Origin: Flavihumibacter profundi
GTDB lineage: Bacteria; Bacteroidota; Bacteroidia; Chitinophagales; Chitinophagaceae
Assembly (NCBI RefSeq): GCF_020076305.1
Contig: NZ_JAIQXE010000001.1
Span: 744,001 to 808,000 of the forward strand
DNA length: 64,000 nt
Reading direction: 5' to 3'
Shown here: piece after piece, positions 19,179 through 27,678 of the stretch
How positions within the stretch are numbered: the first letter of the stretch is position 1
Layout: each line of letters starts with the position of its first letter
Notes under the pieces: model-generated
Told to the model about the DNA's origin: nothing
Databases searched by the model: none
The model's input: only the letters and a program-made list of their open reading frames with translations
Translations under genes and position numbers: made by a program

Positions 19179-20030
19179 ATGAATAAAATTGGATTTAATA
19201 CGCTCGTCTGGTCTGCAGTTGTGTCGGATGATTTATTCCCCATCATAGACCGTTTGAGGGAGATAGGGTATGATGGTGTGGAGTGTTTTATTGGTGCACC
19301 TGATGAGAAAGCCTACCGGCGCTTCGGGAACCATGCAAAAAATATTGGCCTCGAAACAACGGCAGTTACGGTTGTCAGTGAAACTGAGAACCCGGTCAGC
19401 CCTTCGGCATCAATCAGGCAGAAAGGGTTAGACCGCATCAAATGGGTTATTGACCGGGCCCAGGACATGAATGCCACCGTATTATGCGGCCCTTTTCATT
19501 CGGCGCATAGTGTTTTTTCCAGGCAACCACCCCAGTCGCAGGAGTATGGCTGGGCAGGTGAAGTATTGCATGCCGCAGGTGATTATGCAGCCCAGGCTGG
19601 CATTACCCTGGCACTGGAAGCGCTGAACCGTTTTGAATGCTATTTGTGCAATACAGCCGAACAGTTGACAACATTGGTACAAGCTGCTGCCCATCCTAAT
19701 GTCCGGGCCATGTATGATACCCACCATGCTAATATTGAAGAGAAAAATAACCAAACGGCCATCAGAACAATTGCCCCCTTATTAGCTCATGTGCATATCA
19801 GTGAGAATGACCGGGGAACTCCCGGTGATGGTCATGTGCTTTGGGACGAAGCTTTTTCAACATTGGCAGAAATCAATTATTCAGGCTGGCTCACGATTGA
19901 GGCCTTTTCCCGGATTGATCCCGATTTTGCGAATGCGATCAATGTATGGCGGGAATATTCAAAGCCATGGGATATAGCAACAAAAGGATTAGCCTTTATT
20001 CAACAACAATGCAAAAAACACAGTCTTTAA
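19179..20030 (+). CDS. Ketose 3-epimerase (D-tagatose/D-psicose 3-epimerase family)
   Basis: 283 aa TIM barrel, cytoplasmic. Glu147, Asp180, His206 and Glu241 align with the metal ligands E152/D185/H211/E246 of the Pseudomonas cichorii D-tagatose 3-epimerase, all at a constant offset of five residues. Glu153, His183 and Arg212 fall at the same offset from E158, H188 and R217. Motifs are LALEALNRFE, MYDTHHANIE, HVHISENDRGTPGDG and WLTIEAFS. The complete site argues for an active ketose or ketose-derivative 3-epimerase, which suits a pathway built on keto-sugars. It ends 2 bp before the start chosen for the next gene, so the two are translated from one message. Confidence 0.85.
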   Translation: MNKIGFNTLVWSAVVSDDLFPIIDRLREIGYDGVECFIGAPDEKAYRRFGNHAKNIGLETTAVTVVSETENPVSPSASIRQKGLDRIKWVIDRAQDMNATVLCGPFHSAHSVFSRQPPQSQEYGWAGEVLHAAGDYAAQAGITLALEALNRFECYLCNTAEQLTTLVQAAAHPNVRAMYDTHHANIEEKNNQTAIRTIAPLLAHVHISENDRGTPGDGHVLWDEAFSTLAEINYSGWLTIEAFSRIDPDFANAINVWREYSKPWDIATKGLAFIQQQCKKHSL

Positions 20031-20032
20031 TC

Positions 20033-20860
20033 ATGGCAAACGCACTACCATTCAGGTTTGGTTCTGAAGTATATACCTGGTTTATGAACGGCAGCGGTAA
20101 AACGCATGAGAACAGGCTTGGGCATATGATGGAAATAATTGCCCGGGCAGGGTTCACCGGAATCCAACCCATCCATTTCTGGATGGGTGATTTAAGTGAC
20201 CCGGGCCTGCTGGAAGCAAAACTCAGGGAGACCGGATTGGAATTAGCTGCCATTTCACTGGCTTTGGATTGGAAAGGCACTGAAGAATCAGAAAAGGAAA
20301 GGAAGGAAGCCGACCAGATGATCAGTTTATTGCAACGTTTTCCGGGTGCCATACTTTGCACTGTACAAATACCTTCCGGCCGCCATGAACTGGAAACACG
20401 CCGCAGGAACCTGGTCAATATAGTGAACACGGTTTCAAGAAGGGCCATGGAGAAAGGGGTGCCCTGTAGCTTCCATCCCAATTCACCACATACATCCATT
20501 GTACGTACAGCCGAAGATTATGCGGTGATATTGCCGGCACTGGATAGCGCTGCAACTGGCTGGACGCCTGATGTCGGCCATATCATAAATGCCGGAATGG
20601 ACCCGTTGGAAAAGATGAAGGAATATTCGGCCCTGATCAACCACATGCATTATAAAGACTGGAACGGTGAACCGGAATTCACACTGATGGGAAATGGTAA
20701 GGTCGACCTGATAGGCATCACCCAATGGCTGAAAGATATTAATTATAAGGGCTGGATCATTTGCGAGGATGAAGGTCCTGAAGCCATGGATGATCCAGAT
20801 TATGTAACGCTCCACGATGGCCGCTGGGTGAATGAAACCCTGGTCAGGGCATTAAAATAA
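20033..20860 (+). CDS. Sugar isomerase/epimerase-type TIM-barrel protein
   Basis: 275 aa from the ATG at 20033, the start that avoids overlap with the preceding gene. In-frame ATGs at 20009 and 19946 would lie inside that gene, and 20009 remains possible. Motifs of the AP-endonuclease-2/xylose-isomerase-like family are seen: MEIIARAGFTGIQPIHFWMGD, CSFHPNSPH, GWTPDVGHIINAGMDP, INHMHYKDWNG and GWIICEDEGPEA. The Glu-Asp-His-Glu metal set is partly recognisable (D of TPDVGH, H of HMHYKD, E of ICEDEGP). The reaction is unknown. It could be an isomerase or a keto-sugar lyase or hydratase working with the Gfo/Idh enzyme downstream. Confidence 0.8.
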   Translation: MANALPFRFGSEVYTWFMNGSGKTHENRLGHMMEIIARAGFTGIQPIHFWMGDLSDPGLLEAKLRETGLELAAISLALDWKGTEESEKERKEADQMISLLQRFPGAILCTVQIPSGRHELETRRRNLVNIVNTVSRRAMEKGVPCSFHPNSPHTSIVRTAEDYAVILPALDSAATGWTPDVGHIINAGMDPLEKMKEYSALINHMHYKDWNGEPEFTLMGNGKVDLIGITQWLKDINYKGWIICEDEGPEAMDDPDYVTLHDGRWVNETLVRALK

Positions 20861-20868
20861 TAACTGCG

Positions 20869-21672
20869 ATGCCTAAAATACGCACTAACGGTATAGACTT
20901 TTTTTATGAGGAACAGGGCTCAGGTGAGCCGCTGCTGCTTATTATGGGAATTACCGCAACAGGATCGGTCTGGGAAAAACATGTGGCGCACTGGCAAAAT
21001 AGTTTCAGGTGCATCACTGCAGATAACCGCGGTGTGGGCCAGTCAGATACTCCTGCCGGACCTTATACAACTGCGCAGATGGCAGATGATTATGCAGGTT
21101 TGCTGGATGCGCTTCAATTGAAAAAAGTAAGGGTGGTGGGCGTTTCCATGGGAAGTACCATTGCCCAGCAACTGGCGATCCGGCATCCTGACAAAATTAT
21201 TTCATTAGTGTTGATGTGCCCCTGGGCAAGATGCGACAACATGGCTAAAGCCATCTTCCAGCACATGGTCAATTGTAAAAGGTCCCTCGATCCGGAAGCA
21301 TTCAGCCTGTTTATACAACTATTGATTTTTTCAAAGTCCTCCTGGGACAACGAAACGATATTTGCCCAGTTGGCAGAAGACCGTAAAAAGGCCGCGACTA
21401 ACGAGCAGGTCCAATCGCTGCAGGGTATATCCGGTCAGGCAGCAGCATGTATAAATCATGATGTGCTTGACCAACTCCCCCGGATCCGGAAACCGGTATT
21501 GGTCATTGGTGGCACTGCAGATATTTTTACGCCACAATGGATGGCAACTGAAGTGGCCGGTGCTATACCCAACGCTGAATTGCATATGTATGAAGGGTGC
21601 GGACATGCTTTTCATTGGGAACAAATAGCAGACTTCAATGAACGTACCAGCCAGTGGCTATTAAATCATTAA
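20869..21672 (+). CDS. Alpha/beta-fold hydrolase
   Basis: 267 aa, no signal peptide. The catalytic triad is clear: Ser93 in GVSMGS, Asp218 in GGTADIFTP, and His246 in GCGHAFHWE. The oxyanion region is LIMGITATGSVW, and NRGVGQSD is typical of the 3-oxoadipate enol-lactonase/AB-hydrolase group. It begins 8 bp after the TIM-barrel gene. A lactonase opening a sugar lactone made by an oxidising dehydrogenase would fit the operon, but esterase activity on another compound is equally possible. Confidence 0.88.
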   Translation: MPKIRTNGIDFFYEEQGSGEPLLLIMGITATGSVWEKHVAHWQNSFRCITADNRGVGQSDTPAGPYTTAQMADDYAGLLDALQLKKVRVVGVSMGSTIAQQLAIRHPDKIISLVLMCPWARCDNMAKAIFQHMVNCKRSLDPEAFSLFIQLLIFSKSSWDNETIFAQLAEDRKKAATNEQVQSLQGISGQAAACINHDVLDQLPRIRKPVLVIGGTADIFTPQWMATEVAGAIPNAELHMYEGCGHAFHWEQIADFNERTSQWLLNH

Positions 21673-21694
21673 TTTAACCTTCAATAAAGTAAAT

Positions 21695-23236
21695 ATGAAT
21701 TCAACAATAGTGGGCTCTGTAAAAACAACTACAGAAGAGCAGGATAAAAAAATGCTATTCTGGGGATGTTTTATAGCCCTGGTCGCTACTGCATTTGGTT
21801 TTGTTTTCAGGGCATTTATCATGGCACAGTGGGGCGTTCAGTTCGGGTTAAGTAAAACGCAGCAGGGGGAAATATTCGGTGTTGGATTCTGGCCTTTTGG
21901 TATCAGTATTGTTTTCTTTAGTCTTATAATTGATAAGATCGGGTACAAAAAATCAATGGTCTTTGCTTTTATCTGCCATATACTTTCAGTCATCATCACC
22001 ATTTTCGCGAATGGTTACTGGATGCTTTTTGCAGGTACCTTTTTATTCGCTTTAGGTAACGGCGCCGTAGAAGCTGTAATCAATCCAGTTGTGGCCACCA
22101 TGTTTCCCAGGGAAAAAACCAAATGGCTGAATATACTGCATGCGGGATGGCCTGCCGGTATGGTGATTGGTGGTTTATTAGGGATATTTATGATTAACCA
22201 GCAATTTCCATGGCAGGTGATCATCGCATTTATTTTACTGCCTGCCATCGTATATGGCTGGATCATTGTTAAGCGGGAATTCCCGGTTAATGAGCGGGTT
22301 GAAGCCGGTGTCAGCTACCTCGACATGTTAAAGGAAGTTGGCATACTCGGTATGCTTATTATAGCTGCTTTATGTGCATTCCAGCTTGGCAGCCTTTTTC
22401 AATGGTCTTATACAGTAAGTGTTATTATCACGCTGGTTGCAGTAGCTATTTTCGGATATTACGTGCGCTCCTTAGGCCAACCGCTGCTTATCCTGCTGCT
22501 CCTCATCATGATTCCACTGGCGACCACCGAATTGGGAACGGATAGCTGGATTACAGATTTAATGACACCCGCAATGCAGAAAATGGGTTTCCAGGGTGGT
22601 TGGGTATTGATGTACACATCTATTTTAATGGCCCTGCTCAGGTTTTATGCGGGCCCCATTGTTCATAAGCTTTCGCCGGTAGGGCTGCTGCTGTCCTGCT
22701 CACTGGTAGCCATGCTTGGTTTGGTATTTCTTTCCTATTCAACCGGTGTATTGATTATTGTGGCGGCTACTGTATATGCTTTTGGCAAAACATTTTTTTG
22801 GCCTACAATGCTTGGGGTGGTTTCAGAACAGTTTCCAAGGGGTGGGGCGCTTGCCATTAATTTTACAGGGGCTGTTGGTATGATGGGTGTTGGTGTAATT
22901 GGTGCGGTTATACTTGGTTTTGTGCAGGATAAACAACTGGACCAGAACCTGGCCGCTTATGACCAGCAAAATAATACCACATTGCACACGACCTATTTGA
23001 CGGAACCAAAACAGGGACTTTTCGGAACATATAAGGCACTTGACGCCCAGAAAATGGCCCAGGCCCCTGCACAGGCAGTTGAGGAGATCAACCTTGTCCA
23101 GAATGATGCTAAAAAAAGCGCCTTGCGGACAGTGGCCTTTTTCCCAGCCTTAATGTTTCTATGTTATCTCTTACTCTTTATTTATTTTAAATCCAGGGGC
23201 GGCTATAAACCTGTACTGCTTACTGAACCTCATTGA
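21695..23236 (+). CDS. MFS transporter, probably for a sugar or sugar derivative
   Basis: 513 aa with about 12 hydrophobic segments. The loop after the second helix has the MFS motif-A form DKIGYKK at about 72-78, and helix 4-5 carries GNGAVEAVINP. The C-terminal half has a longer loop near 410-460. It is the only transporter in the 19-kb operon. It could import the oxidised sugar from the periplasm, where the haem dehydrogenases act, to the cytoplasm, where the epimerases and Gfo/Idh enzyme act. The substrate is inferred only from the neighbours. Confidence 0.88.
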   Translation: MNSTIVGSVKTTTEEQDKKMLFWGCFIALVATAFGFVFRAFIMAQWGVQFGLSKTQQGEIFGVGFWPFGISIVFFSLIIDKIGYKKSMVFAFICHILSVIITIFANGYWMLFAGTFLFALGNGAVEAVINPVVATMFPREKTKWLNILHAGWPAGMVIGGLLGIFMINQQFPWQVIIAFILLPAIVYGWIIVKREFPVNERVEAGVSYLDMLKEVGILGMLIIAALCAFQLGSLFQWSYTVSVIITLVAVAIFGYYVRSLGQPLLILLLLIMIPLATTELGTDSWITDLMTPAMQKMGFQGGWVLMYTSILMALLRFYAGPIVHKLSPVGLLLSCSLVAMLGLVFLSYSTGVLIIVAATVYAFGKTFFWPTMLGVVSEQFPRGGALAINFTGAVGMMGVGVIGAVILGFVQDKQLDQNLAAYDQQNNTTLHTTYLTEPKQGLFGTYKALDAQKMAQAPAQAVEEINLVQNDAKKSALRTVAFFPALMFLCYLLLFIYFKSRGGYKPVLLTEPH

Positions 23237-23263
23237 TGCTATAAAAAAATAAAACCTGACGAT

Positions 23264-24292
23264 ATGCAACAAAACAATTTCCCGAAACTGCACAATGCAA
23301 CCTGGCCTGGAATTGTAGGCAAAGGACCAGACTCAGAACCACCAATTCCATTGGATACTTTACTGGAATTAACCGCTGCCGCAGAGGTAGATGGCGTTAA
23401 ATTCGATGGGATAGATATCGGGCTTTTTGAACCCCATTTTGATATAGATATATCAGACGATGGCTTGAAAAAGCTGGCTGAAAAATGTGCCGGACTGAAC
23501 CTGAATATCGGCAGCCTTGTTGCACCGATCTGGGGCGGCCCTGCTATGGGTAGTAAGGAAGACAGGGCCGTGTTTGTTGACATGGTTCGCAAATCCTGCC
23601 GCTTTGGCCAGAAGCTCCGGGAATTGGGTGTACGCCCATATGGTGTTATCCGGATCGATTCTGCTTCCAAACCAGAGGACTGGGCAAAAGATCCAGCCGG
23701 TAATACCCGCCTGATTGCTGAAACATTCCGTGAAGCCTGCGATGTAGCCGCTGATTTCGGTGAAAAACTGGCGGCGGAAGGTGAGATCTGCTGGGGTGGC
23801 ATGCATAGCTGGAAAGCGATGATAAATACGCTTGAAGCGGTTGACCGGCCTAATATCGGCTTCCAGGCCGATATGGCACATACCCTGTTGTACATGTTAG
23901 GTTATAACAGTCCGGAGGACCGTATTCTTCCTGCAAACTTCGATTGGAATGATCGCGAAACATTCAACGCCGGACTTAAGAAATTAACCGCAGCCCTTCG
24001 TCCGTGGACAATCGATTTTCATGTTGCACAGAACGATGGAACAGTATTTGGCAGCGGATCCCATGATAAAACAGGACGCCATTGCCTGGCAACAGATCCT
24101 AATGGCAAGCTCGATATTGTACATGATGCCGGGTATTGGTTGCGGGATGAAAACGGGGAACTTACTAAAGCGTTTAAACATATTTGTTGGGATGGCTGTA
24201 TGTTCCCGAATGCTGTGATGATGAAGCAGCAAACCTGGAATGACATCCTTGGAAAAATGATTAAAGTACGCGAAGCCCACGGTTGGTCTTAA
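23264..24292 (+). CDS. TIM-barrel sugar isomerase/epimerase-like protein
   Basis: 342 aa, cytoplasmic, larger than the other two TIM barrels of the operon. Recognisable are [76 protein letters not shown] and the basic segment KTGRHC. These fit the xylose-isomerase-like superfamily, with likely metal ligands E of GEICWGG, D of QADMAH and H of DFHVAQ. Proteins of this type occur beside Gfo/Idh/MocA oxidoreductases in keto-sugar and inositol-type pathways. A direct functional name is not justified. The next gene is a Gfo/Idh/MocA enzyme 51 bp downstream. Confidence 0.8.
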   Translation: MQQNNFPKLHNATWPGIVGKGPDSEPPIPLDTLLELTAAAEVDGVKFDGIDIGLFEPHFDIDISDDGLKKLAEKCAGLNLNIGSLVAPIWGGPAMGSKEDRAVFVDMVRKSCRFGQKLRELGVRPYGVIRIDSASKPEDWAKDPAGNTRLIAETFREACDVAADFGEKLAAEGEICWGGMHSWKAMINTLEAVDRPNIGFQADMAHTLLYMLGYNSPEDRILPANFDWNDRETFNAGLKKLTAALRPWTIDFHVAQNDGTVFGSGSHDKTGRHCLATDPNGKLDIVHDAGYWLRDENGELTKAFKHICWDGCMFPNAVMMKQQTWNDILGKMIKVREAHGWS

Positions 24293-24343
24293 GCGTAATG
24301 CATAACTCATAAATATCAATACTACCTTTTAATTTAATAAAAG

Positions 24344-25495
24344 ATGGCCCAGAAAAAACAATTAAGAATCGGACTGATAGGTTGCGGCTTCATGGGAAGA
24401 ACCCATTCAAATGGCTACAACAGGATAGCTAATTTCTTTCCCGAACTTGCATTTACACCTGTTTTGCAGGCGGCTTGTGCGCGTAATGAAGAAAAGGCCC
24501 GTGCATTTGCTGCGCAGTGGGGCTATGCTTCTTTCGAAACAGACTGGAGAAAAATGGTTGCCAGGGATGATATTGATGCGATCGATATATGTACACCGAA
24601 CGATACCCATGCTGAAATTGCTATTGCCGCCGCGGCCGCAGGCAAAATGATACTCTGCGAAAAGCCACTTGCCAGATCATTGGAGGAATCACAAAAAATG
24701 GTTGATGCAGTGGAGAAAGCAGGTGTAAAAAATACAGTGTATTATAATTACCGCCGCATTCCCGCAGTAACCCTGGCCAAACAAATTATTGATTCCGGCA
24801 AACTGGGAAAAATATACCATTACCGTGCAAATTTCCTGCAGGACTGGACCATCAATGCAGAACTTCCGCAGGGCGGGGAGGGCTTATGGCGCATGGATGC
24901 TGCTGTTTCAGGATCCGGGGTTTTGGGCGACCTGTTGTCGCATTGTATTGATACTGCAATATGGCTGAATGGTGGCATTAAAGATGTTTCTGCTATGACG
25001 GAAACATTTGTAAAGGAACGCACCCATCAGTTAACCGGTAAAAAAGAACCTGTAACAATTGATGATGCCTGTGCCATTATGTGCCATTTTAATAATGGGT
25101 CACTAGGACTTTTCGAATCAACCCGTTACGCGCGTGGACATAAAGCTGAATATACTTTTGAGATCAATGGCGCCAATGCTTCCATTGCCTGGAACCTGCA
25201 TGACCTGAACCGGCTGCAGTTTTTTGATAATTCAGATGAGTCTATTTTGAAAGGTTGGAGGTCTATCCATGTTACCGATGGCGACCAGCCATATATGAAC
25301 AGGTGGTGGGTACCCGGCCTGGGAATTGGTTACGAACATTCCTTCATTCACCAGGTGGCCGATTTCTTTAAGGGCCTTGAAACCGGCGAAGACTGCTCGC
25401 CAACATTTAAAGAAGCCTATGAAACAGAAAAAGTTTGCGAAGCAGTTTTGCAATCAGCAGCTACAGGATCCTGGAAAGCAACAAATAATTTATAA
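24344..25495 (+). CDS. Gfo/Idh/MocA-family sugar oxidoreductase
   Basis: 383 aa, cytoplasmic, no Tat leader. The Rossmann motif GLIGCGFMG lies at 10-18 and the catalytic-lysine motif EKPLA at 106-110 (Lys107). [11 protein letters not shown] at 81-91 is the usual strand after the NAD(P) site, and [13 protein letters not shown] holds the Asp/His pair near the sugar C3. Enzymes of this family oxidise glycosides, inositols or aldoses at C1 or C3. With the DUF1080 hydrolase directly downstream (9 bp), the combination matches known 3-keto-glycoside routes, in which a Gfo/Idh enzyme makes or reduces the keto group and a DUF1080 enzyme cleaves the keto-glycoside. Confidence 0.9.
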   Translation: MAQKKQLRIGLIGCGFMGRTHSNGYNRIANFFPELAFTPVLQAACARNEEKARAFAAQWGYASFETDWRKMVARDDIDAIDICTPNDTHAEIAIAAAAAGKMILCEKPLARSLEESQKMVDAVEKAGVKNTVYYNYRRIPAVTLAKQIIDSGKLGKIYHYRANFLQDWTINAELPQGGEGLWRMDAAVSGSGVLGDLLSHCIDTAIWLNGGIKDVSAMTETFVKERTHQLTGKKEPVTIDDACAIMCHFNNGSLGLFESTRYARGHKAEYTFEINGANASIAWNLHDLNRLQFFDNSDESILKGWRSIHVTDGDQPYMNRWWVPGLGIGYEHSFIHQVADFFKGLETGEDCSPTFKEAYETEKVCEAVLQSAATGSWKATNNL

Positions 25496-25504
25496 AAAAC
25501 AATC

Positions 25505-26245
25505 ATGAAATATCTATCAATTCCTGCAGCCATCCTAATTGTAACCGTAATGGCCAGTTGTAATAACCCGGCACCTAAAGAAAAAGAAGCTGAAACAGCT
25601 ACCAGTGATACCGCTGCTGCTACACCTGGTTTTGTTCCCATTTTTGACGGAAAATCTTTTGCGGGCTGGGAAGGTGACACCAGCTTCTGGCATATTGAAA
25701 ACGGGGTGTTAACCGGACTGGAAACAAAAGACCATAAACTCAAAACGAACACTTTTATGATCTGGAAAGGCGGTGAACCGTCTGATTTTGAATTCAAAGC
25801 AGAATACCGGATCAGTTCAGGTGGTAACAGCGGTGTTCAGTACCGCAGTGAATTGGTGAAGGACATTCCTTATGCCTTGAAAGGGTACCAGGCTGATATC
25901 GATGGGGCCGATGTGTATACCGGCCAGAACTATGAAGAAAGGGGCCGCGGGTTTTTGGCTATGCGCGGACAGATTGCTACCATTCCTACAAATGAAAAGC
26001 CTGTGATCACAGGCTCATTAGGCAACCCCGATTCCTTGAAATTGAAAATACATCCCAACGACTGGAATGAGCTGCACCTGGTTGTAAAAGGAAACCATAT
26101 GCTGCATTATGTTAATGGGGTTTTGATGAGCGAAACAACCGATAACGACACCATTAACCGCAAAGATAAAGGCCTCATTGGGTTGCAGCTGCACGTAATG
26201 GATGATATGAAAGTGGAGTACAGGAACATACAGCTGAAGCAGTAA
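25505..26245 (+). CDS. DUF1080 (3-keto-disaccharide hydrolase) lipoprotein
   Basis: 246 aa. A signal with lipobox VMASC (Cys19) is followed by a Thr/Ala/Glu-rich linker, then the DUF1080 lectin-like jelly roll: FVPIFDGKSFAGWEG, FWHIENGVLTG, EYRISSGGNSGVQYRSE, GYQADI, WNELHLVVKGNHMLHYVNG, KGLIGLQLH. DUF1080 enzymes studied in other Bacteroidota cleave 3-keto-glycosides by elimination and hydration. Here it would act in the periplasm or at the outer membrane. It is the last gene of the operon, followed by a bidirectional terminator. Confidence 0.9.
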   Translation: MKYLSIPAAILIVTVMASCNNPAPKEKEAETATSDTAAATPGFVPIFDGKSFAGWEGDTSFWHIENGVLTGLETKDHKLKTNTFMIWKGGEPSDFEFKAEYRISSGGNSGVQYRSELVKDIPYALKGYQADIDGADVYTGQNYEERGRGFLAMRGQIATIPTNEKPVITGSLGNPDSLKLKIHPNDWNELHLVVKGNHMLHYVNGVLMSETTDNDTINRKDKGLIGLQLHVMDDMKVEYRNIQLKQ

Positions 26246-26262
26246 AAGCAATATTATATTTC

Positions 26263-26296
26263 AAAAGGGGGCAGTTATTTTTAATTGTCCCCTTTT
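26263..26296. terminator. Bidirectional terminator between the two convergent operons
   Basis: 26263-26277 and 26282-26296 pair over 15 bp, including two G-U pairs when read as plus-strand RNA, with a TTTT loop. The outer pairs are AAAAGGGG/CCCCTTTT. T-rich sequence follows on the plus strand. The repeat begins 18 bp after the DUF1080 stop codon and overlaps the last codons and TAA of the LRR gene on the other strand, so it can end both operons. Confidence 0.85.
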
Positions 26297-27678
26297 ATTT
26301 TATACACTATTTCAAGGTCTTTTTTCGGGACTTTAAAAGTATCCATCTTCAATGTGTCAACGGCAGTTTCCCAAACGTATAATTTTTTAAGATTTGGCAA
26401 AGCCATTAAAGCAGTAATGCTGCTATCTGAAATAGCCGTACCATATAAATTCAGGTATTCTAGTTTTGATAAACCCAGGAGGTACCCTATCCCTTTATCA
26501 GAAATTTTGTTCCTGCTAAGGTTAAGCTTGTAAAGGTTTGAAAGGCTTCCGATTTCTTTTAAGTCATCATCTGAAATGCCGCAATCTGTAAGCTTCAACC
26601 AGACTAATTGTTCTTTTAGTAGTTTCAGGTCTTTAACCTTTGGGGGCTCATTTGAATTCCCGTTCCGATTTACTTCATAAAGGTGTTTATCCCTTGTAAG
26701 CTGGTTAACCAGGTAGCCATCCTGTAATAAGGTTTTTATGGCTTCAGGACTTTCAGGCGGCGCCGTAAAGTCCAGGATTTCATCCCTTCCGATCTGGAAG
26801 AAATCCCCTAAGATATCCTGCATTTTCTTATTCGGATGCAAGTCGCCAATCATGGCTTGTTTTTGTGCACCGTTTTCAATCCACCATTCCAGGATAGCTA
26901 CCTGTTCTTCAGTTAGCGGTTTTTTTCCACCAGTTGGCATAAACTCTTTATGGTCCTGGGGAAGTGTTATCCTTCTGAAGATTTCACTGGTAGCAAGGTT
27001 TCCTGGTGTAATACCTTCGCGCGTTTTGCCGCCTGCAAATATTTCGTCATAAGAAGTCAGGAGCAAGCCCCCTTTTTTCTTTTCCTTATTATGGCAACTG
27101 GTGCACTTCGATTGTATAATCGGCAATACGGCATCATTAAAAATATCAGCAGAATCAAGTGATGTTACCTTTCTTTTTACCGGATGGTTTTCAACCGTAC
27201 CTGGCGAAAAACCAAATAGTGATTTTGGTGCGAATTCAGAAAGGTATTCATTGCCATGGGTAAGTGAACCACCAAGATGTCCCGTAACAATAAGGCTGAT
27301 TGAAGTGAACAGTATAAAAATCAAATATACCGGCCGGTTGGATTTTTTGAAACTGGAAAAATTTTGCCTGTTCAGGAAAAAACCAATCAGCGACAGTATA
27401 ATTAAGGTGAACCCGCCGAACCGATGCCAAAACAAGGTACTCTCATTATACCCGCCCCCAAGTGACAATGAGTATCCTAATAAAACCGACACGATGGTAC
27501 TAAAGGCCGTCAGTAACCAGATAAATGGAATGAAGTTTTTGAAATGTTCAAACCGTTTTCCAGGTATTAGGATTTCTAATAAAACAGCCAATGTCAGGAA
27601 CCCTATTGGCAGGTGGACAACAAGGGAATGAAACCGTCCTAAAAAAATAAAAATATCCGGGATTGGCTCCATGGTCAT
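26281..27678 (-). CDS. DUF2231-cytochrome c-leucine-rich-repeat membrane protein
   Basis: 465 aa. The N-terminus is a multi-helix DUF2231-like membrane domain (FLGRFHSLVVHLPIGFL; later GHLGGSLTHGNEYL). A planctomycete-type cytochrome module follows with CTSCH at 192-196, FAGGK and ILEWWIENGA. The C-terminal part, about 350-450, is made of leucine-rich repeats (LVWLKLTDCGISDDDL, LYKLNLSRNKISDKGI, LEYLNLYGTAISDSSI, LKKLYVWETAVD). The first two modules are close in sequence to the start of the protein at 6896-9385. It is the last gene of the minus operon and its ATG shares one base with the stop codon of the preceding gene. A structural or electron-transfer role is inferred. Confidence 0.85.
   Translation of the reverse strand: MTMEPIPDIFIFLGRFHSLVVHLPIGFLTLAVLLEILIPGKRFEHFKNFIPFIWLLTAFSTIVSVLLGYSLSLGGGYNESTLFWHRFGGFTLIILSLIGFFLNRQNFSSFKKSNRPVYLIFILFTSISLIVTGHLGGSLTHGNEYLSEFAPKSLFGFSPGTVENHPVKRKVTSLDSADIFNDAVLPIIQSKCTSCHNKEKKKGGLLLTSYDEIFAGGKTREGITPGNLATSEIFRRITLPQDHKEFMPTGGKKPLTEEQVAILEWWIENGAQKQAMIGDLHPNKKMQDILGDFFQIGRDEILDFTAPPESPEAIKTLLQDGYLVNQLTRDKHLYEVNRNGNSNEPPKVKDLKLLKEQLVWLKLTDCGISDDDLKEIGSLSNLYKLNLSRNKISDKGIGYLLGLSKLEYLNLYGTAISDSSITALMALPNLKKLYVWETAVDTLKMDTFKVPKKDLEIVYKIKGDN

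Noticed and set aside
19946-20032. Extended N-terminus of the second TIM-barrel protein
   Set aside because: It would lie inside the preceding epimerase gene, and homologous sequence begins only after the ATG at 20033.
23239-23895. 218-codon frame antisense to the TIM-barrel gene
   Set aside because: Serine/proline-rich low-complexity translation with no motif, fully covered by the sense gene.
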